From Marinomonas maritima (lineage in GTDB: Bacteria; Pseudomonadota; Gammaproteobacteria; Pseudomonadales; Marinomonadaceae): a DNA stretch of 64,000 bases. The notes beneath the pieces were generated by a model. That model saw nothing but the letters and a program-made list of their open reading frames with translations. It did no database searches and was not told the DNA's origin. The stretch spans positions 930,001-994,000 of the forward strand of contig NZ_JAMZEG020000001.1 of the NCBI RefSeq assembly GCF_024435075.2, given 5' to 3'. Position numbers and translations under genes: made by a program. Below, piece by piece: positions 17,597-27,363 of this stretch; positions within the stretch are counted from its first letter, which is position 1, and each line of letters opens with the position of its first letter.

Positions 17597-18453
17597 AATC
17601 ACGGCTCAACGACTATTCTATTGTTGTCTTATGTCGAACACTGCAAGTCCATAGGAGCGGTTTTTACGCTTGGCTGGACTGCCCAAAAAGTCGACGCGAA
17701 CAAGAAGATGACCAACTTGCCGTTACGATTAAAATGCATTGGCTTGAGAGTGGTTGTGTTTACGGCTACCGCAACATCACCAAAGACCTAAAAGGAGAAG
17801 GTAAGTCTTGTGGAAAGAATCGAGTGCTAAGAGTGATGCGCCGTGAGGGCCTAAAAGCGCTCATAGGCTACAAACGTCACCCTGTTTTTTATAGTGGCGC
17901 TGAGCGTAACACAGCGCCAAATACACTAAATAGAGAGTTTATTGTCCCAGAGCCAGATCAAGTCTGAGTAACTGATTTTACGTACATCCGGACAAAAGAA
18001 GGCTGGCTTTACGTCACCGTCGTTGTGGATCTATTTTCTAGATTGATCGTAGGGTGGTCAATGAGATCAAGAGCAACAGCGGAGTCGGTTATTGATGCTT
18101 TACTCATGGCTATTTGGCGACGACGCCCCACAAAAAGAGTACTAGTACACTCAGATCAAGGGGTTCAATATACCTCGAAAGATTGGCAAACCTTCTTAAA
18201 AGATAATAATCTGGAAGCCAGTATGAGTCGTCGTGGTAACTGCCATGATAATGCCGTTGCGGAAAGCTTTTTCTCATTGTTAAAAAAAGAAAGAGTGCGC
18301 AATCGAACCTACAAAACAAGAAGCGATGCTCGCTCAGAGATTTTTGATTATATCGAATGCTTTTATAATCCAAAGCGTCACCATGGATCAAATAATGGAT
18401 TATCGCCAATGCAATATGAGAAGCGATATTTTACGGAGCTAGAAACTGTCTAG
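17572..18453 (+). pseudogene. IS3-family transposase OrfB, interrupted by a TGA codon
   Basis: The -1 frame from about 17572 encodes an rve integrase of 294 codons. The DDE residues are in VTDFTYI, HSDQGVQYTS and NAVAESFFSLLKKE. A TGA at 17965-17967 falls where related proteins usually have tryptophan (DQVxVTDFTYI), just before the first catalytic Asp. A single G-to-A change (TGG to TGA) explains it. Unless the stop is read through, the catalytic core is not made, so the element should not move by itself. Confidence 0.85.
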
Positions 18454-18595
18454 GAAACTGGGTCCATACCAATTGATATAAATTATAATGTTAAAACCCT
18501 ACCCAGATCTAAAGTAATTACTTGGTTTTAGTACTTTCAACTATAATGGAGTTAAGTATTTCATGTCAGCCATCATTCTCCTAAAAGGTACAAAA

Positions 18596-19570
18596 ATGAG
18601 TAGGTTCTTTGTTTTTATATTTGGAGTATTAATTTTCAATCCATTTAGCTACGCAGAAGAAATATTTTTTGAAAACGGACAGGATAGGTTATCAGGCCAT
18701 TACCTAGAAAATACTAACGGACAGCCAGCCAAAGCAGTATTACTCTTTGTTCATGGTGATGGCGCTATGTCGTATGATGCCGATGGGTACTACGGCATTA
18801 TCTGGGAGCGATTAAGGGAAAATGGATATGCCATTTTTAGCTGGGACAAGCCCGGTGTAGGTGATTCCTCCGGAAACTGGCTTGAGCAACGTATGACTGA
18901 ACGTCAATCGGAGGTTCTAGCGGCTATTGATTTAGTACAAGATGAATATCACTTTTCAGCGAAAAACACAGGCTTAGTTGGTTTTAGCCAAGCTGGTTGG
19001 ATATTGCCTGCTTTGGCAAATAAGCCATCAAAAGTGGGCTTTATTATAGGCATAGGGTTTGCGACTAATTGGGTTGAACAAGGTTCCTATCTTACAAAAA
19101 TTCGTCATCAAATAGCCGGTAGCAATAAAAATGAAATCACCTCAGCGCTAGATGCTTACATGAAAGACATTTCGTTTTTTCAAAAAAATCCTTCTTATAG
19201 CGAATATTTAACCTATGCTGGCGAATATGCCATGGAAAAAGATCGTTATAACTTTGTCCTAAATAACTTTAATGCTGATGCACGCCATGACTATTCACAA
19301 ATAAAAGTACCAAGCTTATTTTTGTGGGGTGAAAAAGATCTAAATGTAAATGCTAAGCAAGAATTTGAATGGTGGCAATCTCAGAGTAATAAATTAGTGA
19401 CAACAAAACTAATAGAGAATGCAAACCATGGAATGTTGAATTCAAATTCATTCGACAGCCAAAATATGGGATTTTGGCAATGGATAAAGCTTATGTGGTT
19501 AGAGGAAGGTGCTTTTTCTCCAGATTTTCTACCTACTGTTTTGGCGTGGTTAGAACAACGAAACATCTAA
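18596..19570 (+). CDS. Exported alpha/beta hydrolase
   Basis: This 324-residue serine hydrolase has a signal peptide (MSRFFVFIFGVLIFNPFSYA, cut after residue 20), so it probably works in the periplasm. The nucleophile elbow is GFSQAG with Ser131, the acid is likely the Asp in LWGEKDLNVN and the base the His in NANHGML. An oxyanion-hole segment reads LLFVHGDGA. The ATG at 18596 has AAAAGG upstream; an in-frame ATG 33 bases earlier would bury the signal peptide. The substrate is unknown; an esterase or peptidase-like role is possible. It starts 125 bases after the IS3 end. Confidence 0.8.
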   Translation: MSRFFVFIFGVLIFNPFSYAEEIFFENGQDRLSGHYLENTNGQPAKAVLLFVHGDGAMSYDADGYYGIIWERLRENGYAIFSWDKPGVGDSSGNWLEQRMTERQSEVLAAIDLVQDEYHFSAKNTGLVGFSQAGWILPALANKPSKVGFIIGIGFATNWVEQGSYLTKIRHQIAGSNKNEITSALDAYMKDISFFQKNPSYSEYLTYAGEYAMEKDRYNFVLNNFNADARHDYSQIKVPSLFLWGEKDLNVNAKQEFEWWQSQSNKLVTTKLIENANHGMLNSNSFDSQNMGFWQWIKLMWLEEGAFSPDFLPTVLAWLEQRNI

Positions 19571-19638
19571 GGTTTTAATCTCTAGTCATGCACGTTACTT
19601 AAACGGACCTTAAAGCCTTGGCGCCAAGGAGTAAAATA

Positions 19639-19989
19639 ATGAAAGTAATGCGAATTGTCTCGAATGTGGCGGCAGTCAATACCGATGAGGCCAAAGTGTT
19701 TTATGAATCAATATTGGGTCTCAGTCTTATTATGGATCATGGTTGGATAAAAACGTACAGCTCGGACATAGAAATGACAGTTCAAATAAGCGTGGCGTCT
19801 GAAGGTGGTTCGGGAACCGCTGTCCCTGATCTATCGATAGAAGTAGATGACCTTGATACAGTCTTGGATAGAATGGTTGCCGAAAATATCAATATTGAAT
19901 ATGGACCTGTTTCCGAACCTTGGGGAGTTCGTCGGTTCTTCGTACGAGACCCTTTTGGTAAGCTTGTTAATGTACTCATGCATGAGTAA
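19639..19989 (+). CDS. VOC-family (glyoxalase/bleomycin-resistance fold) protein
   Basis: This 116-residue protein has two beta-alpha-beta-beta-beta units of the vicinal oxygen chelate fold: RIVSNVAAVNTDEAKVFYESILGL begins the first, and the second ends in the typical FFVRDPFGKLVNVLMHE. The likely metal ligand positions are partly kept, including the final Glu. AAGGAG precedes the ATG. Substrate and function are unknown. Confidence 0.8.
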   Translation: MKVMRIVSNVAAVNTDEAKVFYESILGLSLIMDHGWIKTYSSDIEMTVQISVASEGGSGTAVPDLSIEVDDLDTVLDRMVAENINIEYGPVSEPWGVRRFFVRDPFGKLVNVLMHE

Positions 19990-20004
19990 TCGACTTGCGA
20001 CTAA

Positions 20005-20035
20005 CAAAAAAGCGAACCCTCAGGTTCGCTTTTTA
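20005..20035. terminator. Bidirectional intrinsic terminator
   Basis: An A run, then AGCGAACC, a CTCA-type loop, GGTTCGCT and a T run. The stem is perfect and works on either strand. It lies between the convergent VOC and YcaO-fusion genes. Confidence 0.9.
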
Positions 20036-20064
20036 CTGCGACAATCTAGCGCTAGCTTACGACA

Positions 20065-22251
20065 TTATTTCGCGGCGTTTGCTTTACGTGCTTGATGCAG
20101 TTTTTTGTAGCTTTCAATCAATCGTAAATGCGGTTCGATGCCTTCAAGTTGCATGCTGGTCTTCGTTAGTCCATAAAAGCGCACATCACCGTTGATTGAC
20201 CCCACGACATTCTCCATCACGTCTTTACCAAACATACGGTTGAAGTTGTGGATGAAATCGTCAAGCACTAATTCTTCGTCTAGGGTCACTTCTAGCACCG
20301 CGTTCATAGCTTGATAGAAGAGGCCGCGCTTTACCGTGTTGTCGTTAAACTGCAAAAACTCACCGACTAACTCCATGGCGTCTTCGTGCGCACCGAGTGC
20401 CAAATAGATCAGAATTTTCAATTCCATAATCGTTAACTGCCCCCACACGGTATTGTCATCAAATACAATGCCGATCAAGGTAGGGATATCGGTGTAGTTA
20501 TCAAGTTGGCTTTCTTCTAAGCGAGTCACTAAGTTGGCAAGTTGCTTAGCGCTTAAAGAATGTAGGTTGAGAATATCTTCACGATAATCCAACGCTTTGT
20601 TGGTGTTGTCCCACACCAAGTCTTCAACGGGGTAAATCTCAGAATAATCGGGTACAAGTATACGGCAGGCTGATGCGCCTAAATCGGTAAATTCGGCAAT
20701 GTACACTTCTTTACCTAAGTCTTCTAAGATACCAAACAAACTGCTGGCTTCTTCTTCATTGGTGCCGGAAAAATCCCATTCGCAGAAATCATAGTCGTGC
20801 TTGCTGCTAAAGAAGCGCCATGAAATGACCCCTGTTGAATCGATAAAGTGCTCAACAGCGTTTTCTGGTTCGCTTACCGCCATGCTACTAAAAGTTGGTT
20901 TTGGTACGTCGTTTAGGCCTTCGAAGCTGCGGCCTTGCAGCAGTTCGGTTAAGCTGCGCTCTAGTGCCACTTCAAGGCTCGGGTGTGCGCCAAAAGAGGC
21001 AAATACGCCGCCTGTTTTCGGGTTCATCAAGGTGACACACATGACTGGGAATTGGCCGCCGAGTGACGCGTCTTTTACTACTATTGGAAAGCCTTGTTCT
21101 TCTAAACCGTTAATGCCAGCGAGAATACTTGGGTACTTTTCAAGCACCTGCAGGGGGACATCGGGTAATACAATTTCATCTTCGATGATTTGGCGTTTAA
21201 CAGCACGCTCGAAAATTTCCGACAGGCATTGTACATGCGCTTCTTGGAGGTTGTTCCCCGCGCTCATGCCATTACTTAAAAAGAGGTTTTCGATGAGATT
21301 TGATGGAAAGTACACGGTTTCGCCATCGGATTTTCGCGTATAAGGAATCGCACAAATGCCGCGATCTTTATTGCCGGAGTTGGTATCAATCAAGTGCGAA
21401 CCAAATAACTCATCGTCTGGGTTGTAAATGTCTAAGCAATAGTCATCCAATATGCCTGTTGGTAAGGCATCGTTTTTGGTTAGTGTAAACCACTTCTCAT
21501 TCGGGTAATGCACAAATTCGCTGTTGGCGATATCCGTGCCAAAAAATTGATCATTGTAGAAAAAATTGTTATTTAAACGTTCAATAAATTCACCGAGTGC
21601 AGAACACAGGGCACTCTCTTTGGACGCACCTTTACCGTTGGTAAAACACATCGGCGATGCGGCGTCACGAATGTGCAGAGACCAAACGTTGGGTACGATA
21701 TTGCGCCAAGATGAGATCTCAATCTTCATGCCAAGATCGGCTAACATACCCGTCATATTGGCAATGGTCTGTTCTACTGGTAGATCTTTACCGAGAATAA
21801 AGGTGTTTGATGTGCCATCGGACTGGCCCATCAACATGGCATTGGCGTCTGCGTCTAGATTATCAACGGTTTCAATCTTAAATTCTGGCCCAGTTTGCAC
21901 CACTTTTTTCACAGTACAACGGTCAATAGAGCGCAAGATACCTTGGCGATCTTTATCTGAAATATCGTCTGGTAGTTCGACTTGGATTTGGAAAATCTGA
22001 TTGTAGCGATCTTCTGGATCGACAATATTATTCTGCGACAGGCGAATATTATCTGTTGGAATATCTCGGGCTTTGCAATACACCTTCACAAAATACGCCG
22101 CACACAACGCCGACGACGCTAAGAAATAATCAAACGGACTTGGAGCTGATCCATCGCCTTTGTAGCGGATAGGCTGATCGGTGGTAACGGTAAAATCATC
22201 AAACTTGGCTTCAAGTCTCAGATTGTCGAGAAAATTAACTTTAATTTCCAT
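20065..22251 (-). CDS. OsmC-YcaO fusion protein
   Basis: This 728-residue protein has an OsmC-like N-terminus (1-140) joined to a YcaO ATP-dependent domain (about 170-560) and a helical C-terminus (560-728). The OsmC part keeps both redox cysteines, Cys50 (ASSALCAAYF) and Cys112 (DRCTVKK). The YcaO part shows the ATP-binding segments GKGASKESALCSALGEFIER and QEAHVQCLSEIFERAVK. E. coli YcaO has the second and third parts only and assists RimO in methylthiolation of ribosomal protein S12. YcaO enzymes activate amide backbones with ATP. The fusion suggests coupling to thiol or peroxide chemistry, which is inference. The fused architecture is already recognised as a family. Confidence 0.92.
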   Translation of the reverse strand: MEIKVNFLDNLRLEAKFDDFTVTTDQPIRYKGDGSAPSPFDYFLASSALCAAYFVKVYCKARDIPTDNIRLSQNNIVDPEDRYNQIFQIQVELPDDISDKDRQGILRSIDRCTVKKVVQTGPEFKIETVDNLDADANAMLMGQSDGTSNTFILGKDLPVEQTIANMTGMLADLGMKIEISSWRNIVPNVWSLHIRDAASPMCFTNGKGASKESALCSALGEFIERLNNNFFYNDQFFGTDIANSEFVHYPNEKWFTLTKNDALPTGILDDYCLDIYNPDDELFGSHLIDTNSGNKDRGICAIPYTRKSDGETVYFPSNLIENLFLSNGMSAGNNLQEAHVQCLSEIFERAVKRQIIEDEIVLPDVPLQVLEKYPSILAGINGLEEQGFPIVVKDASLGGQFPVMCVTLMNPKTGGVFASFGAHPSLEVALERSLTELLQGRSFEGLNDVPKPTFSSMAVSEPENAVEHFIDSTGVISWRFFSSKHDYDFCEWDFSGTNEEEASSLFGILEDLGKEVYIAEFTDLGASACRILVPDYSEIYPVEDLVWDNTNKALDYREDILNLHSLSAKQLANLVTRLEESQLDNYTDIPTLIGIVFDDNTVWGQLTIMELKILIYLALGAHEDAMELVGEFLQFNDNTVKRGLFYQAMNAVLEVTLDEELVLDDFIHNFNRMFGKDVMENVVGSINGDVRFYGLTKTSMQLEGIEPHLRLIESYKKLHQARKANAAK

Positions 22252-22473
22252 TGAATAGGGTTTCCATTAAATAGGCGAGTGCTCTTCCAAGATGCGTCAT
22301 TGGTTATATTGAGCCATTGTGGTGAATTATCGGTGATAGATGGGGGCAGAGTAAAATTAAATCGGCACTTCTAGAAAACAAAACGTATTAGTGGTGTGAC
22401 TTATACCAATTCGTCAGTACGTTGATGTGATGATTCTGTGCCGGCCTTCGATTTGAATTTGTGATACGAAAAG

Positions 22474-23241
22474 TTAAGCGGGTTCTTGTCGATAAAACTG
22501 ACAGAGCAGTCGGTAGATTTGAGGCATTTCTTTCTTCATCATTGCTGGAGATTCAAAGAAGGTTTCGCTGCACACCGCGAAGAATTCCGCTGGGTTAGTT
22601 AACGCGTATTCGTCAAGTGGTAGGTGTTTGTTGTGTTGCCAGTCATTTTCAAGACGTTGGAATGTTGCAGTGAATATATCGTGCCACTGACCCGGTTTCA
22701 TATCAGGGTGCATAGGCGGTGCGCCATTCGCGCCATCACGAAGCATGTCTAGTTTATGGGCGAATTCGTGAATGACAACGTTGCTTGCTTTGCCATGACG
22801 AGCGTGAGCGCCTGTTGCTAATATTGCTTCCCACGATAAAATCAAAGGCCCGCGTTGCCACGCTTCGCCGCTTAACCCACGACCTTCGGCATGGACGACG
22901 CCATCTTCACTTTGATAAGGGTGGTTGGCAATAAAGTCCCCTTCGTACAAAATAATGGTTTGGCAATGTTCATACCAACCCAAGCCAAGATGCAAAATAG
23001 GAACACAGGCCATAGTGGCGAGTTTAAGGCACATTGCATCGGTAAATTCAAATTTACCGCCTGGTGTGATGCCTTTACGCGCTAAAAAGCGGAAGCTCAT
23101 TTCGCGTAAATTGTCGCGCTCACTACCTTTATAGCGTTCCATCGCAGCCCAATCAGCAACCGCAGACTCCCATTGCTCTATCGTGAACCCCATGGCTTTG
23201 ATTCGTCGGTTCTCTAACCAGTTATCAAGCGCTTTAAACAT
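22474..23241 (-). CDS. mtfA: MtfA, zinc-dependent peptidase and Mlc-binding protein
   Basis: This 255-residue cytosolic protein of the MtfA family has the zinc motif HEFAH at 158-162 followed by KLDML, and a downstream glutamate in the NPAEFFAVCSETFF segment. In E. coli, MtfA binds the glucose repressor Mlc and relieves repression of ptsG, and it also has aminopeptidase activity. Whether an Mlc partner exists here is not visible. It is a single gene on the minus strand. Confidence 0.9.
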   Translation of the reverse strand: MFKALDNWLENRRIKAMGFTIEQWESAVADWAAMERYKGSERDNLREMSFRFLARKGITPGGKFEFTDAMCLKLATMACVPILHLGLGWYEHCQTIILYEGDFIANHPYQSEDGVVHAEGRGLSGEAWQRGPLILSWEAILATGAHARHGKASNVVIHEFAHKLDMLRDGANGAPPMHPDMKPGQWHDIFTATFQRLENDWQHNKHLPLDEYALTNPAEFFAVCSETFFESPAMMKKEMPQIYRLLCQFYRQEPA

Positions 23242-23523
23242 AATTATATCTCGATTTAATGGGTGGGTTTCTTATATTATGCGCTGCGATTTGAAGCATG
23301 TAACAATATCCATCATGGCATACGATAAGTCGAGAAACGGGTTGAATCGTGAAAAATAATGAGGGAATTCTTTCAATACAATCTCTCCTTAATTTTTGTG
23401 CATTCCTCCAACTTTCTTGCCTTAATCTCGTTTGTGATTGGCTATATGATATGTGGCTCAACCATGACGTCATTCTTATGTTGAAATTCAGCTAAGACTA
23501 ATCGAACCAAGAGAGAGTTTTTT

Positions 23524-25152
23524 TTGAAGCCATTCCTTATTTCCATATCACATTTTCGTTCACAGTCATTTTTATTGTTTAAATGGTCTGTGTTGACATC
23601 ATTATTCATTAACACAATAAGTTATGGCCATGCGTCAGAAAAGGTTGTTAGTGGAGATCGTCAGCAAAATCAGGCCGTCGTGTCTGAAGAGACTCAATCA
23701 GACCAGCAAGATCTCACGGCGAAAGGATATGACTTTTCTTCTCAGACGGTGATTGATCTAGCAAAAAAACTGGCGCAGTCGCCAATGCAACCAATGGAAA
23801 AAGCACCAAAAGCCTTGATCGATATGGATTACTCCATGTATCGCAAGATCAATTTTCAGCAGAACCAAGCGGTTTGGGGCAATACGCCGACAAAATTCTC
23901 TGTGCAATTATTTGCACCTGGCTTTTTGTTTAAAGATTTAGTGACTATTGATGTGGTTGAAAATGGTCGTGCGTTTCCACTTAATGTCTCTGCTGACTCC
24001 TTTACCACGCCGAGTAAAGAAATCAGTGAGTTAATTTCTCAAGTAGGCAAGTACGCTGGATTACGTCTGCATTATCCGATTAATCGTGTGGACCATAATG
24101 ATGAGTTTGTTGTTTTTCAGGGCGCCAGCTACTTTCGAGCAGTGTCCAAAGGCCAGTCTTATGGTTTGTCCGCTCGCGGTCTTGCGGTAAATGTGGCACA
24201 GCCGAAAGGGGAAGAGTTCCCAATGTTCAAACAATTCTGGATTGAACGTCCTTCTTCTAGTCAAGACGCTATTGTTGTTCATGCGTTATTAGACAGCAAG
24301 AGTGTGGCTGGTGCGTATCGATTTGGTATTTACCCAGGCAAGCCCACTCGCATCGACGTTAAGGCGACATTGTTTCCAAGAGTGGATTTGAAGCACGTTG
24401 GTATCGCGCCATTGACGTCCATGTTTATGCACAACAGTTCGCTTGATGCATCTGATTTCCCTGATTATCGTCCTGCGGTGCATGACTCAGATGGGTTACA
24501 GATTCTCACGGGCAAAGATGAAATGATTTGGCGTCCTTTGAATAACCCAAAAAACCTACAGGTGAGCGCGTTTAGCGATAATTATCCAAAAGGCTTTGGT
24601 TTGATTCAGCGTCACCGCAATTTCGAAGACTATCAAGATTTAGAAGCCAATTACCATACTCGACCTTCCGCTTGGATTAAGCCTTTGAATGATTGGGGGC
24701 AAGGCCATGTTGAATTAGTAGAAATTCCTTCAGATTCTGAAACAAACGACAACATCGTAGCTTTCTGGCAACCCAAAGAGGGCTTCAAAAAAGATCAGTC
24801 TTACACTTATCAATATTTAATGACGTGGTCGAATAACACCCCAGTCTCAATGGATTTACCACGTATTGTGCGCAGTGCTAAAGGGGTGAAATTGTTTACC
24901 GATAGCCCTGAAGTGGTGATCGATTTTAATAAAATGCCAGACGTGAATGTTGATGAGCTGATCGTCAATGCCAGTATTAGTAAAGGTAAAATACTCGAAG
25001 CGTTGATTGTGAAAAACCCACACAACACTGGTGTACGAGTTTACGTTACTTTTGACCCGCAAGACGCAGATTTAGCTGAGCTCAGAGTTCAGCTTAAACA
25101 AGGCGAGGCGGCTGTCGCACCGACTTGGTTGTATCGCTGGATGAAGGAATAA
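23524..25152 (+). CDS. opgG: Glucan biosynthesis protein G, periplasmic
   Basis: OpgG (MdoG) acts in the periplasm in making osmoregulated periplasmic glucans, branching or releasing the chain made by OpgH. The 542-residue protein has an extended signal peptide (hydrophobic segment about residues 16-35) and then the family's beta-sandwich domains, with YDFSSQTVIDLAKKLA at the mature N-terminus and NHDSDGLQ-like regions in the middle. It appears to start with TTG after AAGAGAGAG. The next gene, opgH, begins two bases after its stop, so they form one operon. The 280 bases upstream hold no gene. Confidence 0.92.
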   Translation: MKPFLISISHFRSQSFLLFKWSVLTSLFINTISYGHASEKVVSGDRQQNQAVVSEETQSDQQDLTAKGYDFSSQTVIDLAKKLAQSPMQPMEKAPKALIDMDYSMYRKINFQQNQAVWGNTPTKFSVQLFAPGFLFKDLVTIDVVENGRAFPLNVSADSFTTPSKEISELISQVGKYAGLRLHYPINRVDHNDEFVVFQGASYFRAVSKGQSYGLSARGLAVNVAQPKGEEFPMFKQFWIERPSSSQDAIVVHALLDSKSVAGAYRFGIYPGKPTRIDVKATLFPRVDLKHVGIAPLTSMFMHNSSLDASDFPDYRPAVHDSDGLQILTGKDEMIWRPLNNPKNLQVSAFSDNYPKGFGLIQRHRNFEDYQDLEANYHTRPSAWIKPLNDWGQGHVELVEIPSDSETNDNIVAFWQPKEGFKKDQSYTYQYLMTWSNNTPVSMDLPRIVRSAKGVKLFTDSPEVVIDFNKMPDVNVDELIVNASISKGKILEALIVKNPHNTGVRVYVTFDPQDADLAELRVQLKQGEAAVAPTWLYRWMKE

Positions 25153-25154
25153 CT

Positions 25155-27308
25155 ATGTTAACTAAGGACAGTACTGCAAAGCGTGCGCTACCTGCTATTT
25201 CGCCGTTGGACATGCCTAGGCATGCGGTAAATGAAGCGTCTCATGCTCGAAAAGCCAAATTTTCATCCCATGATATCGTCACCTTGTTAGCGCGATTATT
25301 TGTCTTGATCGTTACGATTGGCTTGTCTTGGTACGGCGCGGTAGAAATGTACAGTGTGCTGAGTACGAACGCGATTGCAGGGCTGCAGTGGTTGTTTTTG
25401 GTGCTGTTTTGTATCAATTTTACATGGATTTCTTTTGCTTTTTCACAAGCCACGCTTGGTTTACTTTATCAGCTTTGGCCTTTTTCTAGGCGTCGTAAAG
25501 AGCAAGATGTAGACGGCGTGACGGCCATTTTATTGCCGGTGTATAACGAAGACCCATCACGGATTCGAGCCAATATTCAAGCCATGCACGAAGACATTGT
25601 GAAGCAAGCATCAGGCAAGTTTGCTTTTTTTATTCTTAGTGACACTAACAAAGCCGATGCTTGGGTTGCCGAAGAGCAAGCCTTTCATTCACTGTTAAAT
25701 GACGATTCAGCTGCCTGTCCTATTTTTTACCGTCGCCGTTATGACAATGCGGAACGCAAAGCGGGCAATATTGCCGAATGGGTAACGCACTTCGGTAATG
25801 ATTACGAGTGCATGATTGTACTGGATGCCGACAGTTTAATGGGCGCAGAGTGTCTGATTTCACTGACTCGCCGCATGAGTGCTGATGCTAGCCTTGGTTT
25901 GATTCAAACCTTACCGACGATTATTCGCGCCAATACCTTGTACAGCCGTATTCAGCAATTCGCGAACCATTGTTTTGGCCCTATTTATGCGTCTGGATTG
26001 GCTGCATGGCATGGTGGTTCATCGAATTTTTGGGGACACAACGCCATTATCCGAACCAAAGCGTTTGCGGATGCTTGTGGTTTGCCTGTATTGGCGGGTA
26101 AAGCGCCTTTTGGCGGCCATGTCATGAGTCACGATTTTATGGAAGCGGCGTTGTTGCGTCGAGCCGGTTGGGGAGTGCGTTTTGATACCGATTTAACGGC
26201 GTCTTACGAAGAAGCGCCACCGTCGCTGGTGGATGTGATTGTGCGAGATCGTCGTTGGTGTCAGGGTAACTTACAACATAAGGCGTTTGTGTTTGCCAAA
26301 GGCTTTCACTTTGCTACGCGCTTACATCTTTTATCCGGCATCATGTCTTATCTGAGTGCGGTTTTTTGGTTGTTGTTGATCGTAGTCGGTTTTGCGCTCG
26401 CCATACAGGCGTATTTTGTGCGACCTGAGTATTTTGCTAATCCATCTTTGTTTCCTACGTGGCCCGTGTTTGATTTTGAGAAAGCGCGGTCTTTGTTCAT
26501 TTTATCGATGGGATTGGTATTAGCGCCGAAAGTGTATGGTTGGCTAGCCGCGATGCTAAATATTCGACGTTGTTTGCAATTTGGCGGCCCCATTTTATTG
26601 ACCTTGAGTATTCTGGTAGAAACACTGTTGTCGGCGTTGTACGCGCCCATTTTGATGCTTGCTCAGTTTCAAGTGGTTTATGGTGTGTTTAAAGGCAAAG
26701 ACAGTGGCTGGAAGCCGCAATCTCGTGACGATGGCGCCACGTCATGGAAAGTGGCCGCACGTGCGCATTTTGGTCATACGGTATTTGGTGTTGTTCTGGC
26801 TGGTGGCGCGCTTTTCTTAAGTCCTGAGTTGTTTTATTGGTCATTGCCGATTAGTTTTGGTTTGATACTTTCCATTCCATTATCTTGGTTAAGTGGTGGC
26901 AGAAAACGTGGCAACGTGATTCGTTATTTTGGCCTGCTGCGTGCGCCTGAAGAAAAACGCCCACACCCTATTGTGGTATTGCAGCATCGTTATAGCACCG
27001 GCCTTGCTCAGCCACGTTTTGACGCGGCTTTGCCATCGTTAACGCGTTTGATGTCTGATGCTTCATTGTTTTATTGGCATCTGGCACAAATGCCAGCGGA
27101 TGAGTCGAATAAAGCCTTTTGTCGTACTTGGATTTGTGCCGAATGGCAAATTATGAACAGCGAGAATATTAATAGTTTGCTGGATCACTTGAGCGAAAAA
27201 GAATGCATCGCGATTTTGCAACATCGAACGTTAATGCGCGCTATGCAGAAGTATTTACCTGACAATAAACAAGTCATGGAGAATTCAAATAAAGAGGTGT
27301 TTGCATAG
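25155..27308 (+). CDS. opgH: Glucan glucosyltransferase H
   Basis: OpgH (MdoH) is the inner-membrane glycosyltransferase that polymerises glucose from UDP-glucose into the backbone of periplasmic glucans. The 717-residue protein has two membrane helices near the N-terminus, a GT2 domain with VLDADSL (DxD-like) and the QxxRW motif as RDRRWCQGN, and several C-terminal membrane helices. The ATG at 25155 has AAGGA upstream in the end of opgG. A terminator follows. Confidence 0.93.
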   Translation: MLTKDSTAKRALPAISPLDMPRHAVNEASHARKAKFSSHDIVTLLARLFVLIVTIGLSWYGAVEMYSVLSTNAIAGLQWLFLVLFCINFTWISFAFSQATLGLLYQLWPFSRRRKEQDVDGVTAILLPVYNEDPSRIRANIQAMHEDIVKQASGKFAFFILSDTNKADAWVAEEQAFHSLLNDDSAACPIFYRRRYDNAERKAGNIAEWVTHFGNDYECMIVLDADSLMGAECLISLTRRMSADASLGLIQTLPTIIRANTLYSRIQQFANHCFGPIYASGLAAWHGGSSNFWGHNAIIRTKAFADACGLPVLAGKAPFGGHVMSHDFMEAALLRRAGWGVRFDTDLTASYEEAPPSLVDVIVRDRRWCQGNLQHKAFVFAKGFHFATRLHLLSGIMSYLSAVFWLLLIVVGFALAIQAYFVRPEYFANPSLFPTWPVFDFEKARSLFILSMGLVLAPKVYGWLAAMLNIRRCLQFGGPILLTLSILVETLLSALYAPILMLAQFQVVYGVFKGKDSGWKPQSRDDGATSWKVAARAHFGHTVFGVVLAGGALFLSPELFYWSLPISFGLILSIPLSWLSGGRKRGNVIRYFGLLRAPEEKRPHPIVVLQHRYSTGLAQPRFDAALPSLTRLMSDASLFYWHLAQMPADESNKAFCRTWICAEWQIMNSENINSLLDHLSEKECIAILQHRTLMRAMQKYLPDNKQVMENSNKEVFA

Positions 27309-27315
27309 GAGGCGA

Positions 27316-27359
27316 CGCAACGAGAGCGATAATTTATGCTTCTCGTTGCGCTATTTTTT
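27316..27359 (+). terminator. Terminator of the opgGH operon
   Basis: CGCAACGAGA and TCTCGTTGCG form a perfect 10-bp stem around a 15-base loop, followed by CTATTTTTT. It lies just before the convergent Lrp-type gene. Confidence 0.85.
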
Positions 27360-27363
27360 GATA

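Larger units (their letters stand above)
17238..18471 (+). mobile_element. IS3-family insertion sequence, about 1234 bp
   Basis: The ends are inverted repeats with a perfect outer TGGTATGGACCCA and a weaker inner match ending TAGACA. The two-frame orfA/orfB arrangement is that of the IS3 family. No 3-5 bp target duplication is seen (AAG on the left, ATT on the right). This suggests an old insertion or loss of one flank by recombination. Confidence 0.88.

Noticed and set aside
23234..23473. A minus-strand frame of 79 codons upstream of mtfA
   Set aside because: It has no recognisable domain, overlaps the start of mtfA and has an unlikely composition; it lies in the opgG promoter region.
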